64,000 nucleotides of DNA from Rubripirellula sp. (lineage in GTDB: Bacteria; Planctomycetota; Planctomycetia; Pirellulales; Pirellulaceae), in NCBI GenBank assembly GCA_012270065.1, contig JAAXJB010000112.1, positions 24,504 to 88,503 of the forward strand, read 5' to 3'. Shown in pieces: positions 11,501-20,246 of this stretch (within the stretch, counting starts at the first letter, position 1; each line of letters begins with the position of its first letter). The position numbers were made by a program, and so were the translations under genes. Below the pieces are notes generated by a model that was not told where the DNA came from, did not search any database, and was given only the letters and a program-made list of their open reading frames with translations.

Positions 11501-13422
11501 CTCTTAACGCCACCCAACTCAATGCCACGGCCAATGTGTCAGGCGAGTTTGTATACACACCGCCTGCAGGCACCGAACTGGATGCTGGCCCAAGTCAGGT
11601 CTTACAAGTCACATTCAATCCAGACGACACAGCTTTTGAATCTGTATCGACAAGTGTCACAATCAATGTTCTCAAAGCCACACCGGCAATCACATGGAAC
11701 GACCCTGCAGACATTGCAGTCGGCACGCCTCTGACTGGAATGCAACTCAACGCGACCAGCCCTGTGCCGGGCAGCTTCAACTACACACCAGATTTTGGGG
11801 CCATTCTTGAAAGCGGCAACAACCAACTGCTCACCACAAGCTTTACTCCGGACGACACCGACAATTATGAAAATAACACCGCTCAGGTAACGATCGATGT
11901 CATTGACACGCAGGACTATGGAGACGCCCCTGCGATTTATCCCGTGACGCTGGCGGACAATGGAGCAAGACATCTCATCGGATCATTGAGGCTGGGAACA
12001 GCAGTCGATGATGAAAGTGATGGACAGGCAAGTAGCGATGCATCCGCAGACGGGAACGATGATGATGGAATCCTGCAGCTTTCTGATGCAATCACTCTTG
12101 CAACCAGTGACAGTCGGTCCAGTTTCGAAATACTGGCGTCCGGCACGGGAAAACTGGACGCATGGATCGACTTCAACGGTGATGGAGACTGGACAGATCC
12201 CAATGAACAGATAGCAGTCAATTTCGATGTCACAGCTGGCAGCAACCTGCTTTCCTATGTGATTCCATCAGGCTCCACTGTTGGTCAGACCGCAGCCAGA
12301 TTCCGTCTCAGTTCCTCTGGTGGACTCGCGCCAACCGGCGCTGCAAGTGACGGAGAAGTCGAAGACTACATGATCACTCTCGTTGACGGATCGAATCCGC
12401 AGGACATCAACATCGATCTGGCCGGCAGCGAAAACAGCATATTTGTCGACGATGCGCAATTCGTTGCAGCGATTCAATCTGTTGAAATTCTGCGAATTGA
12501 CATCAACACACTCAGCACGCTGACGCTGACAGGGCGAGATAACGACCAGACACTCACTCTCAACGTTGATGACATCACTTCAATCACTGCTTCCAGCATG
12601 ACCGTCCATGGTGGAGGCGGAAGCAACCGGATCCAGCTTCTCGGCGAATCCGCCTCACTTGATCTGACTGACTCTGCGATCGCAGTGGAACGATTCCAGA
12701 CACTCGATCTGACTGGCTCCGTGAGTCAGATCATCACGCTCGATGGTGATACCATCGTGAGCATGAACCCTGACAACAAAGAAGTCACCGTGCTGATGGC
12801 CGATGGCGATCAACTCCGATTCAATGACCTCAGTGAATGGAACCTGGAACCTGCGACACTTACTGCAGACACATTCCTGCAGACGGCTTTGCACCAGACC
12901 AACAGTTCGATCATCCATGTGGATTCGGCCAGCCCATGGCAGAACTTTCTCAGACCAACCGACATCAATGGCGATAATCAGGTAACCACATTGGATGCTC
13001 TCATCGTCATCAACGAAATCGCTCGCAGAGCCTACTCGGACGAAAACACATCCGCGTTGTTTGACCCCATCACTCTGGGTAATTTTCCTGATTTGTACTT
13101 TGATCAGACGGGGGATGGTTTGATCACCACCTTCGATGCTCTGCAGGTTCTCAATCATTTGGCCCGGAACTCTGGCGAAGGAGAGTTTGCGGGAATTTCC
13201 CATGATCTTGCTGCAGCACACGCAAATGCAAATGCGGGCGCCCACGTCCACCACTCGCGAGTTTCACGACATCAAAGCCACATTCAATCACGCGTTGCTT
13301 CTTTCCAGGAAGCTCGCCAATGGGAATCAATTGAACGGGAAAAGAGGGAAGATGAAAATGCCGAGAGCGTGGACCAATTGCTAGCAGACCTCGGTTTCAT
13401 GGCACAACTCGGCATTCGCTAG
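8506..13422 (+). CDS. Large multidomain surface protein: planctomycete extracellular N-terminal motif, zincin-like HELVHMLGF region, HYR domains, right-handed beta-helix, three ~76-aa repeats, GEVED, dockerin type I
   Basis: RTERLEDRNLLA N-terminus; HELVHMLGF; PPTITAPRNITVEA...FTATDLSGNTAS; SLREAIELAN; SDGEVEDYMI; DINGDNQVTTLDALIVINEI...DQTGDGLITTFDALQVLNHL. Confidence 0.92.
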   Translation: MPRRRRPNRTQQTRLRHGRGRIQRSPVRHRTLRTERLEDRNLLAVTFEFNFLGGTSVGFNDPIMGGAYQAALEAAATRLGNDILHDATIEVDVSSNTFNGTTLGTSTSNVGPFVPEGGFVHRVVPSKILGEGDLNGSETDAIMTIYFFSGSDPYTYILDPAESDEPGEIDFQAVMYHELVHMLGFTSNTHSNGRDDSGNGITTPGTWAPYDRFLSDLNGNRFINADTSSPFVYLMDFTQWNAHSTGGAGPNAGLFFDGPTAKAVYGNRVPLYSPATFSLSSSVSHLDCENYPNGNYVFSPRTHPMCHVAVTGASPQGLTLVEKAILADTGMMLREDVPPTITAPRNITVEANTTGGFTGTNQDILDFLAEATAEDVFDPNPVIENDKPETLSLGANSIGFTATDLSGNTASTTALITVSDTTAPSFSLSPTLTIHANTPMGADLQHPDLLELILQNASDVADDTLSVTADTELFPIGDSVVTFTVTDDSGNSSQASTTLTVTDESLVVTTLEDELDADPENNPTDLSLREAIELANQNPDFTLIQIDSSLNGTIAMNELLGSLSITASSGLYGLGATATILDAQGHSRVLDISGSQTSVFLDGLTISGGETEAGGEGGAGIRFNSPNKLSIHASHIIDNTTSGDGATGAGIQMQQGDLWITDSWINSNLTAGATAGGGGIWSQASVAIRSSTVSGNSTEGTDARGAGIQLQGGRLEMVNATVSGNDTLDADGAGIHGAGTDIAIKNSTIVNNIASDVGGGIAMPAGGSAILTIRNSVIAQNTDNGTSPDFTGTGILLQSDAVTYSLIGDNAGTTLTESQTAHPSTGNLVGDATGAGVIDPLLLALSDHGGPTPTQPPEPNSPLIDAGAPDFSPDDFVPALEYDQRGDPFARVRTRLDIGAVETLIPLLIDWPTPEDIAVGTPLTATQLNATANISGTFEYTPPAGTVLGLGANQLLSATFTPDNQELYSPTDTTVTINVTSSTPSLSWNTPADIVYGTALNATQLNATANVSGEFVYTPPAGTELDAGPSQVLQVTFNPDDTAFESVSTSVTINVLKATPAITWNDPADIAVGTPLTGMQLNATSPVPGSFNYTPDFGAILESGNNQLLTTSFTPDDTDNYENNTAQVTIDVIDTQDYGDAPAIYPVTLADNGARHLIGSLRLGTAVDDESDGQASSDASADGNDDDGILQLSDAITLATSDSRSSFEILASGTGKLDAWIDFNGDGDWTDPNEQIAVNFDVTAGSNLLSYVIPSGSTVGQTAARFRLSSSGGLAPTGAASDGEVEDYMITLVDGSNPQDINIDLAGSENSIFVDDAQFVAAIQSVEILRIDINTLSTLTLTGRDNDQTLTLNVDDITSITASSMTVHGGGGSNRIQLLGESASLDLTDSAIAVERFQTLDLTGSVSQIITLDGDTIVSMNPDNKEVTVLMADGDQLRFNDLSEWNLEPATLTADTFLQTALHQTNSSIIHVDSASPWQNFLRPTDINGDNQVTTLDALIVINEIARRAYSDENTSALFDPITLGNFPDLYFDQTGDGLITTFDALQVLNHLARNSGEGEFAGISHDLAAAHANANAGAHVHHSRVSRHQSHIQSRVASFQEARQWESIEREKREDENAESVDQLLADLGFMAQLGIR
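11227..11906 (+). repeat. Three in-frame ~76-aa protein repeats inside the large surface protein
   Basis: LIDWPTPEDIAVGTPLTATQLNATANISGTFEYTPPAG / SLSWNTPADIVYGTALNATQLNATANVSGEFVYTPPAG / AITWNDPADIAVGTPLTGMQLNATSPVPGSFNYTPDFG. Confidence 0.9.
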
Positions 13423-13614
13423 CCAGGATCGCCTGTCAAAGCGTCGCCTCTGGAAAGACCAATCCCTCTGCCGGCCCTAGTCGGGATTGCGTCAGCGGCG
13501 GTATTTGGGGTATTTGCAAAGATAACACGGGCAGTCTCTGTCCGTGGCATTGAGCCATGCTGTGTCCGAGGACGGGCGCGGCTCATCAGGCCCGATTTAC
13601 CAGGCTCACGGAAG

Positions 13615-15546
13615 ATGCCCCCAAGAACCAGTCGTTTTCTATCCACCCTTGCCTTCCTGTTCCTGCTGACAATCACCACCGGTGAATGCCAGTCGGTCGA
13701 GGGCGATGCGGCCAAACTCGACGAGTTGACATCCAATCAGGACTGGGATGGATCGATTGAGTTTGCGCGGAAAATCACATCCGATCCTGATCAAAATGAG
13801 GATCTGACTTATGCCTTGGCGCGTCTGGCTCGTGGCTTGCAAAACGCAGGAAAGGTGAAGATAGCGGCTGAGTTTTATCAACTTGCTGTCGATTCATCGC
13901 AACTTCCAACGGCCTCCAACTTGACTGCCAGTGACAGGACACTGATTCATCTGGCTGCCAGTGAGGTGATGGTGCAGAGTCAGAACATTCCAGCGGCTAT
14001 CGCCTTGCTTGCACCTCTGCTTGATGGAGCATCAGATCCTGTCTCGGCGGCCCATGAAACCGAAACGGTCGATACCGGCGAAGCAAACCCCACGATCAGC
14101 GTTGATCCTTCCATCAGCGAACAACAGAAAAAAATTGCGGTGTGGGTTCTTCTCCGCGCGGGTTCGGCTTCACTGTCCCGCGGGGCAGCGTTGGACGCAA
14201 GCACCGCCTATTCGCTCGCACTGCGTCATGCTGACCAACAACAACGGCCACTGGCCCTTCTGGGCGATGCGTGGGCCACAGCGGTGCGAGACGAAAAGTC
14301 AGCTGCTGCGGTCAGCAAACTGTCCGACTTTGTTGATCAGTACCCGGATCACAAAGACGCACCGAACGCAGCTCGTGGATGTGCACAATGCCTGAAAAGA
14401 ATGGGACGCGAGGCTGATTCGACGGCCATGCTGTCAGATCTGCTGCACCGTTGGCCAAACTCAGAAGCTGCATTGGAAGTGATCCGCATCCACGGCGACC
14501 TTTCTCCAACCCTGATCCCCAGTGCAGTCCAATTCTGGGTCATCACGAAAGCGAAAGCAAACGATCTCAAATCGTTTGATACCCGCATTACCAGGATGGG
14601 ATTGCTGATCGCAGCTGACAAGTCCGAACTGGTTGCCTGGGCCAACCTTGCTTCGCACTTGGCGATCATTGACACCACTGGCCAAACAACTTCGGATGTA
14701 CTTAAACAGCTCGAGACCGCGAAGCTGACGTCGGATGCTGAACAACTGGCAGTGCAATTCATTTCGCCAACAGCGGAAAGGCCAGTGACCACCGCTGCAC
14801 GAGAAGCAGCATGCCGATGGGCAGGACGAACATCCCGCTGGTCGATGCTCGCAGTAGCGTCAGAGGGCGAAGATCTTTCTTCCGACGATCCCACCCGCAC
14901 TCTGTCGGTGGAACGGCTGTTTGCTGAAGCGCTGACTCAAACGGGTCAAACGAAGCTGGCTCACGCCTGGTGGGTTCATCTGGCAGATGTCCGTGCGACG
15001 GGTGATTTCCGCATTCTGATTCGATGTGCCGAGACAGAAACCTCACATGGCAATGATTCCAGACTTGCTGAGGAACGAATTGCCGCTGCCCGCGTTGCAG
15101 CGGGTGACAACGCGACCAGCATCAATCTGGTCAAGATGCTTGAAGCGGAACTCGCAATTCGAAAATCAAATTTCGACGATGCTCGCGGAATCCTGGAACT
15201 CGTGATCCGATCAACCGAACCGGTGCCTGAACTTCGAGGCAGGGCACAATGGCTAATCGGTGAAACGTGGTACATGCAACGTCAATACAAAAATGCAATC
15301 GATGCTTACCGCAAGGTGGAGGCCATCGACAAGCGTGGCACCTGGACGGCGGCGGCCTTTCTGCAGGCAGGCAAAGCGTTTGAGCAACTGGGTGGAATCA
15401 AAGAAGCCACCCTGTGCTATGTGACCTTACTGAACCGGTTTCCCGAAACTCAATACGCCGCACCAGCACAAAATCGTCTTGCGGCTTTATCGAATAACGA
15501 ATCACGTTCATCCTTTCCCTCCTCTCCACCAACAATCCGACGATGA
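13615..15546 (+). CDS. Secreted TPR-repeat protein
   Basis: N-terminal signal peptide; repeated helical motifs (GETWYMQRQYKNAIDAYRKVEAIDKRGTWTAAAFLQAGKAFEQLGGIKEATLCYVTLLNRFPETQYA). Confidence 0.8.
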   Translation: MPPRTSRFLSTLAFLFLLTITTGECQSVEGDAAKLDELTSNQDWDGSIEFARKITSDPDQNEDLTYALARLARGLQNAGKVKIAAEFYQLAVDSSQLPTASNLTASDRTLIHLAASEVMVQSQNIPAAIALLAPLLDGASDPVSAAHETETVDTGEANPTISVDPSISEQQKKIAVWVLLRAGSASLSRGAALDASTAYSLALRHADQQQRPLALLGDAWATAVRDEKSAAAVSKLSDFVDQYPDHKDAPNAARGCAQCLKRMGREADSTAMLSDLLHRWPNSEAALEVIRIHGDLSPTLIPSAVQFWVITKAKANDLKSFDTRITRMGLLIAADKSELVAWANLASHLAIIDTTGQTTSDVLKQLETAKLTSDAEQLAVQFISPTAERPVTTAAREAACRWAGRTSRWSMLAVASEGEDLSSDDPTRTLSVERLFAEALTQTGQTKLAHAWWVHLADVRATGDFRILIRCAETETSHGNDSRLAEERIAAARVAAGDNATSINLVKMLEAELAIRKSNFDDARGILELVIRSTEPVPELRGRAQWLIGETWYMQRQYKNAIDAYRKVEAIDKRGTWTAAAFLQAGKAFEQLGGIKEATLCYVTLLNRFPETQYAAPAQNRLAALSNNESRSSFPSSPPTIRR

Positions 15547-16562
15547 AACAACAGCTTCGGAAACCAACGCACAATCGTCTTCTGCCCGTCCGCGCGAAGT
15601 CACGCCGACATGCCTGGCAATTGATGTCACGCGTCATCCCTCTGGTCGTGCTATCGATCGCATCTTGCTGGTGGATGCTTGCAATGAGCCCGGCAATGGG
15701 ACAATTCCCCAGTCCGCCCAGCACAACGCCAGCACCTTTTCAGCCGGTCAATCAGAATTTCAATGCGTCGGGCACACCGACGATTCCATCAACGGCAATT
15801 CCATCAACAGACTTTCAACCGTCGGCTGCCGCACAGAATTCGGATCAACAGACCACCGCCGATGCAGCGGGCACTGAATCCGGATGGAAATTACCCGCAT
15901 TCCTGGAAAAGATCAGTGAAGGTGGCTGGTTAATGCTGCCGTTGGCGGCCTGTTGTCTGATCGTCTTCTCGCTTTCAGTCGAGAGGATGATCGCGCTTCG
16001 CCGTCGTCGCGTGATTCCTCGCCCATTCGTCCGTCGCTTCACAGAATGTGTCGAGGACGGGCAACTGAGCTACGAAGAAGCAACGGAACTCTGTGAAGAA
16101 TATGATTGTCCTGTCGCTGAGGTTTTCAGAGCGGCAGTCCGACGCTGGGGACGTCCCATGTTTGAGGTGGAACAGGCAGTGATGGATGCCGGCGACCGGG
16201 TTGCTGACGGACTACGCCGTTTTCTGCGTGTCTTTCACGCAATCAGCAATGTCGCACCGTTGATCGGTCTTCTTGGCACGGTACTCGGAATGATCGACTC
16301 TTTTGAAACCATCAGCACGCAAGCTTCTCTCGGACAACCCGAATCACTTGCTTCCGGTATCAGTGTCGCACTGCTGACCACCGCTGGTGGATTGACCGTC
16401 GCGATACCGGCGTACCTGGCCTACATGTACTTCAGCAGTAAATCCGACAGTTACCTCAATGAGATCGACAAACTGTGCCAAAGGGTCGTCGACTGCATTT
16501 CGGCTGAGGGTCTTGAAAACGCTGGTGAGAAAAGTAGCAACCGCAAACGACGTGCTGCGTGA
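15543..16562 (+). CDS. MotA/TolQ/ExbB proton-channel family protein
   Basis: FLRVFHAISNVAPLIGLLGTVLGMIDSFETIS...ASGISVALLTTAGGLTVAIPAYLAYMYF; 4-bp overlap with previous ORF. Confidence 0.93.
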   Translation: MKQQLRKPTHNRLLPVRAKSRRHAWQLMSRVIPLVVLSIASCWWMLAMSPAMGQFPSPPSTTPAPFQPVNQNFNASGTPTIPSTAIPSTDFQPSAAAQNSDQQTTADAAGTESGWKLPAFLEKISEGGWLMLPLAACCLIVFSLSVERMIALRRRRVIPRPFVRRFTECVEDGQLSYEEATELCEEYDCPVAEVFRAAVRRWGRPMFEVEQAVMDAGDRVADGLRRFLRVFHAISNVAPLIGLLGTVLGMIDSFETISTQASLGQPESLASGISVALLTTAGGLTVAIPAYLAYMYFSSKSDSYLNEIDKLCQRVVDCISAEGLENAGEKSSNRKRRAA

Positions 16563-16667
16563 TGCCGTCATTTTGTTCCAAGCCGACCTGAAAGCCCCCA
16601 CAAAGAAAAACAACTGGAGCAGATTCGCTGCTCCTCCAACCATAATCTCTTATCCGGTGATGAGCTG

Positions 16668-17081
16668 ATGACGAACAGTCGAAGCAAGACAGAAGAAGCA
16701 ACGATCAACCTGACACCCATGATCGATGTCGTGTTTCTGCTGGTGATCTTTTTTCTGGTTGGAAGTGAGTTCAGTGAGGCCGAGAGCAAAATACCAGTGA
16801 ACGTTCCGACAGCTGGACAGATGCAGGCGATCACGCGAGGGCCGGATGAGCTGATCGTTGAAATCGCAGTTGATGACAGTGTTTCCCTGAACGGTGAAAC
16901 GATGGAACTTGATCCGCTGCGTACCAAACTGAACCAATATCACACCAGTTACCCTGACGTGAAAGTAATCGTCCGTGGAGAAGCCACCGGTTCACTGCAA
17001 AGAACTGTCGAAGTCCTCCAAACGGTTCGTCGCAGTGGCATCCAGAACATCGGAATCTCAACCAAGAGGATGATTCGTTGA
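16668..17081 (+). CDS. ExbD/TolR biopolymer transport protein
   Basis: INLTPMIDVVFLLVIFFLVGS N-terminal signature. Confidence 0.93.
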   Translation: MTNSRSKTEEATINLTPMIDVVFLLVIFFLVGSEFSEAESKIPVNVPTAGQMQAITRGPDELIVEIAVDDSVSLNGETMELDPLRTKLNQYHTSYPDVKVIVRGEATGSLQRTVEVLQTVRRSGIQNIGISTKRMIR

Positions 17082-18997
17082 TAGATCAAGCTCCTCTATG
17101 GGCAGATCCTCGACTCACCTACACAGTAGCGGCTTTTGCTGTTTTGCTGCTGGTAGCAGCTATCTGGCTGTTTGGAAGAAAGAAACGTCAGGGACGTCAA
17201 GCTGGCGTGATCTGTCTGTCAATTTCAATCGTCCTGCATCTGGCACTCATCACGCTGGTTCCCAAGCTGCCTGCATTCCGCGGAAAAGGCGCACCTGCGG
17301 GCGATGCAACTTCCACCACAGAGGAAGCGCTGGCTTCATTCCAGTTTTTTGATCCGGACACAGAAGCTTCTGCAGCAGAACAGGAATCAACAACGGTCAT
17401 AAGTCCATTGCCCATCAGTAATCTGGATGATCTACTCGGCCCGACTGACTCGCTCGCCGGGCTAACAGAAGCGGACACCCCAATTGACTCCGATTCAGCG
17501 AACCAGACTGAAACAACAAGTCAAACAGATCCCCAAAAAACGGAAGAAGAATCAGCTGACACGAATTCGTCGACACTTGACACGCTGGCAATGGAATCCC
17601 TGATTCCACCTGACCTCTCCGACGCGACTGAACCATCAACAACCGATTCTGCTTCAGCCGCATCCAGCCTTGCCAGCAACATGAGCGCACAGCTTGACGC
17701 TCTGCTGGAAGCTGCATTTACAGACAACCCGTCAAAAACTCCACTGATCCCCGATTCGCCACGAGAGGTTTCGCCACAGAACGATTCAGGGGCCATTGCC
17801 AAGGCCAGTCCACCACGTTCAACCAACGCAGCACCTTCCCAATTCGCCTCATCCAAAAGCGGACCAACGGGCGCAAAAAACGAGTCACCAGAAAGTGCAT
17901 TTGCGAATCGCAGCGGTGAGGCAAAGACGACGGCCCTGCAACAGACCGGTGGCAGCGAGGAGACCGAAGCAGCTGTTGCATCAGCCTTACGATATCTGGC
18001 TCAAACCCAACAAGCCAACGGATCCTGGAATCCACAAACCACGGGAGCTGGCGTTGAACGCGCACCACTTGGTGTGAATCGTCATGGAGCGGGCGGAAGA
18101 TCAGAAACAGCAATCACAGGCCTGGCCCTTCTGGCGATGATCGGAGCCGGTAACACTCACCAGCAAGGCAAGTACGCGGACAACGTCTACCGTGGTCTTG
18201 CATTTCTGATCAACTCTCAAAGTCGCGTTCCTCAAAGCATTGGATCTCTTTCCGGAGCCAACACCTCAGTTTACTCAGCAACTTACAGTCACGGGATCGC
18301 TGCACTGGCGATGTGTGAAGCGGCTGCGATCACGCGTGATGCATCAGCTTTGGTATCGGCCCAGCGGGCGATCAACTACACGATGCAGATGCAGATTCCA
18401 GCCACCGGCGGTTGGCGTTACACACGGTACGACCGGGATGGTGACCTTAGCCAACTTGGCTGGCAAGCAATGGTTCTCGACGCTGGCCACCGTGCGAAGC
18501 TTCCGGTCAAGCAGCAGACGGTCAATGGAATCCAACGCTTCCTCAGAAGCGTTCGGGCGGGCCGTGGAGGATTGGCCTCTTACCGGCCACGCGAAGCCCC
18601 CACCCGGACCATGACAGCCGAGGCTTTGGCAACCCGGCTCTTGATCGGCGAGAATGTTCCTGCTGCCGAGATTGCCGAGGCCGAAACCTATCTGCTTCAA
18701 CAGCCACCGGGTGTGGGTGCCGACAATTACTACTACTGGTATTACGCCACTCTGGCACTTCATCAACTTCAAGATGACGCGTGGCTTCAGTGGAACACCG
18801 CGTTGAAAAGGCGATTACTTTCAACGCAGCGTCCTGACGGGCGATGGCCTTCCAATACGGTGTGGGGCGGTTATGGTGGAGAAATCTACACAACTTCGAT
18901 GGCAACACTGTGCCTCGAGACCTACTACCGCCACGCGATACGGAAAAACAAAGCCCGCATCGCAACGCGTCCGCCAACGCAGACATTCCAACGGTGA
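17078..18997 (+). CDS. Membrane-anchored protein with long disordered linker and C-terminal prenyltransferase/squalene-oxidase-type alpha/alpha-toroid repeats
   Basis: Two N-terminal hydrophobic segments; Ser/Thr/Glu-rich linker; ALRYLAQTQQANGSWNP, HGIAALAMCEAAAITRD, LKRRLLSTQRPDGRWPSN...YTTSMATLCLETYYR. Confidence 0.85.
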   Translation: MIDQAPLWADPRLTYTVAAFAVLLLVAAIWLFGRKKRQGRQAGVICLSISIVLHLALITLVPKLPAFRGKGAPAGDATSTTEEALASFQFFDPDTEASAAEQESTTVISPLPISNLDDLLGPTDSLAGLTEADTPIDSDSANQTETTSQTDPQKTEEESADTNSSTLDTLAMESLIPPDLSDATEPSTTDSASAASSLASNMSAQLDALLEAAFTDNPSKTPLIPDSPREVSPQNDSGAIAKASPPRSTNAAPSQFASSKSGPTGAKNESPESAFANRSGEAKTTALQQTGGSEETEAAVASALRYLAQTQQANGSWNPQTTGAGVERAPLGVNRHGAGGRSETAITGLALLAMIGAGNTHQQGKYADNVYRGLAFLINSQSRVPQSIGSLSGANTSVYSATYSHGIAALAMCEAAAITRDASALVSAQRAINYTMQMQIPATGGWRYTRYDRDGDLSQLGWQAMVLDAGHRAKLPVKQQTVNGIQRFLRSVRAGRGGLASYRPREAPTRTMTAEALATRLLIGENVPAAEIAEAETYLLQQPPGVGADNYYYWYYATLALHQLQDDAWLQWNTALKRRLLSTQRPDGRWPSNTVWGGYGGEIYTTSMATLCLETYYRHAIRKNKARIATRPPTQTFQR

Positions 18998-20169
18998 ACC
19001 AAGCAGCTGAACTCGTCGAGAAACTGCAGCAAGCAGCGGCTGCTGCGGGTTTTTGCCAATTCGGAATCACACCTGCCGTACAGATTTCGGGTTATTCAGC
19101 TCTCGTCTCGTGGATCGAATCCGGTTACGCGGGTGAAATGCAATACTTTGCCAACCGCCAACAGGCATACCAGCATCCCAACGGAGTCCTGCAGGGAACG
19201 AAATCCATCATCGCCCTCAGCTATCCCTATGAAGCAAGCTCCGCCATGGAATGCTCCAAGGGCATGGCACAAACGGCAAAGTATCTCTGGCCCGGCGTCG
19301 ATTACCACGATGTCATTCATCCAAAACTCAAAGAATTGTGCAAGATCCTGACGATCCACGCGCCCTATTCAAAGGCACGTGGCGTCGTTGACACGGCACC
19401 GCTGATGGAACGTGAAATTGCAGAACAAGCCGGGCTTGGATGGCAAGGAAAGAACACGTTGCTGCTGAACAAACATCATGGCAGCTACTTCTTTCTGGCG
19501 TGCATTCTGTCGACACTTGAGCTTCCAAGTGACGAAATTCGAAAAACCAACCATTGCGGAACGTGCAGGGCATGCCTTGATGCCTGCCCCACAGATGCGT
19601 TTCCTGAACCCGGTGTTCTTGATGCATCCCGTTGCATCAGTTATCTGACCATTGAACACCGCAGCCCAATTCCACGGCCGTTGCGAGAAGGCATCGGCAA
19701 TTGGCTATTTGGCTGTGATGTTTGTCAGGAAGTGTGTCCATGGAATCGGAAACCGACGAGAAAGGCAGATCACCAAGTACGGCAGTCCGAGCAGAAAGCA
19801 CTACAAAACGGACCAGAGCACAATTCGCTTCAACAAATCGATGCCATCAACCTGTTCGAGCTGGATGATGAACAATTCCGGCAACGCTTCAGGAAAACGC
19901 CTCTGTGGCGTGCCCGTCGCCGCGGCATCCTCCGAAATGCAGCCATCGTACTTGGCAATCAAAAAAATCGATCGGCATTACCGGCCCTGCTGATCGGTCT
20001 CGAAGATAATGAAGCTCTCGTGCGTGGTGCAGCAGCCTGGGCATTGGGCAGCATTGGAGATGCATCGGTCAGATCAAAGCTTGAATCATGTCTGTCCCAG
20101 GAACAGGACCCAGAGGTTTGTGAAGAAATTGAGATCGCCTTATCCAGCCTGGCCGCTGCAAGCCAATGA
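18994..20169 (+). CDS. queG: Epoxyqueuosine reductase QueG with C-terminal HEAT-like repeats
   Basis: CGTCRACLDACPTDAF and CDVCQEVCPWNRK Fe-S motifs; WQGKNTLLL; GTG start overlaps the upstream stop (GTGA); in frame with the 18844 ORF. Confidence 0.92.
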   Translation: MNQAAELVEKLQQAAAAAGFCQFGITPAVQISGYSALVSWIESGYAGEMQYFANRQQAYQHPNGVLQGTKSIIALSYPYEASSAMECSKGMAQTAKYLWPGVDYHDVIHPKLKELCKILTIHAPYSKARGVVDTAPLMEREIAEQAGLGWQGKNTLLLNKHHGSYFFLACILSTLELPSDEIRKTNHCGTCRACLDACPTDAFPEPGVLDASRCISYLTIEHRSPIPRPLREGIGNWLFGCDVCQEVCPWNRKPTRKADHQVRQSEQKALQNGPEHNSLQQIDAINLFELDDEQFRQRFRKTPLWRARRRGILRNAAIVLGNQKNRSALPALLIGLEDNEALVRGAAAWALGSIGDASVRSKLESCLSQEQDPEVCEEIEIALSSLAAASQ

Positions 20170-20246
20170 GTTGACCACACCAAATCCCGTCAATTAAACA
20201 ATGGAATTCCGTCAGCCACTCCTCCTGATTGAGAACACACAGTCAC

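Noticed and set aside
12655-13254. 199-aa minus-strand ORF
   Set aside because: Antisense to the dockerin-containing end of the large surface protein.
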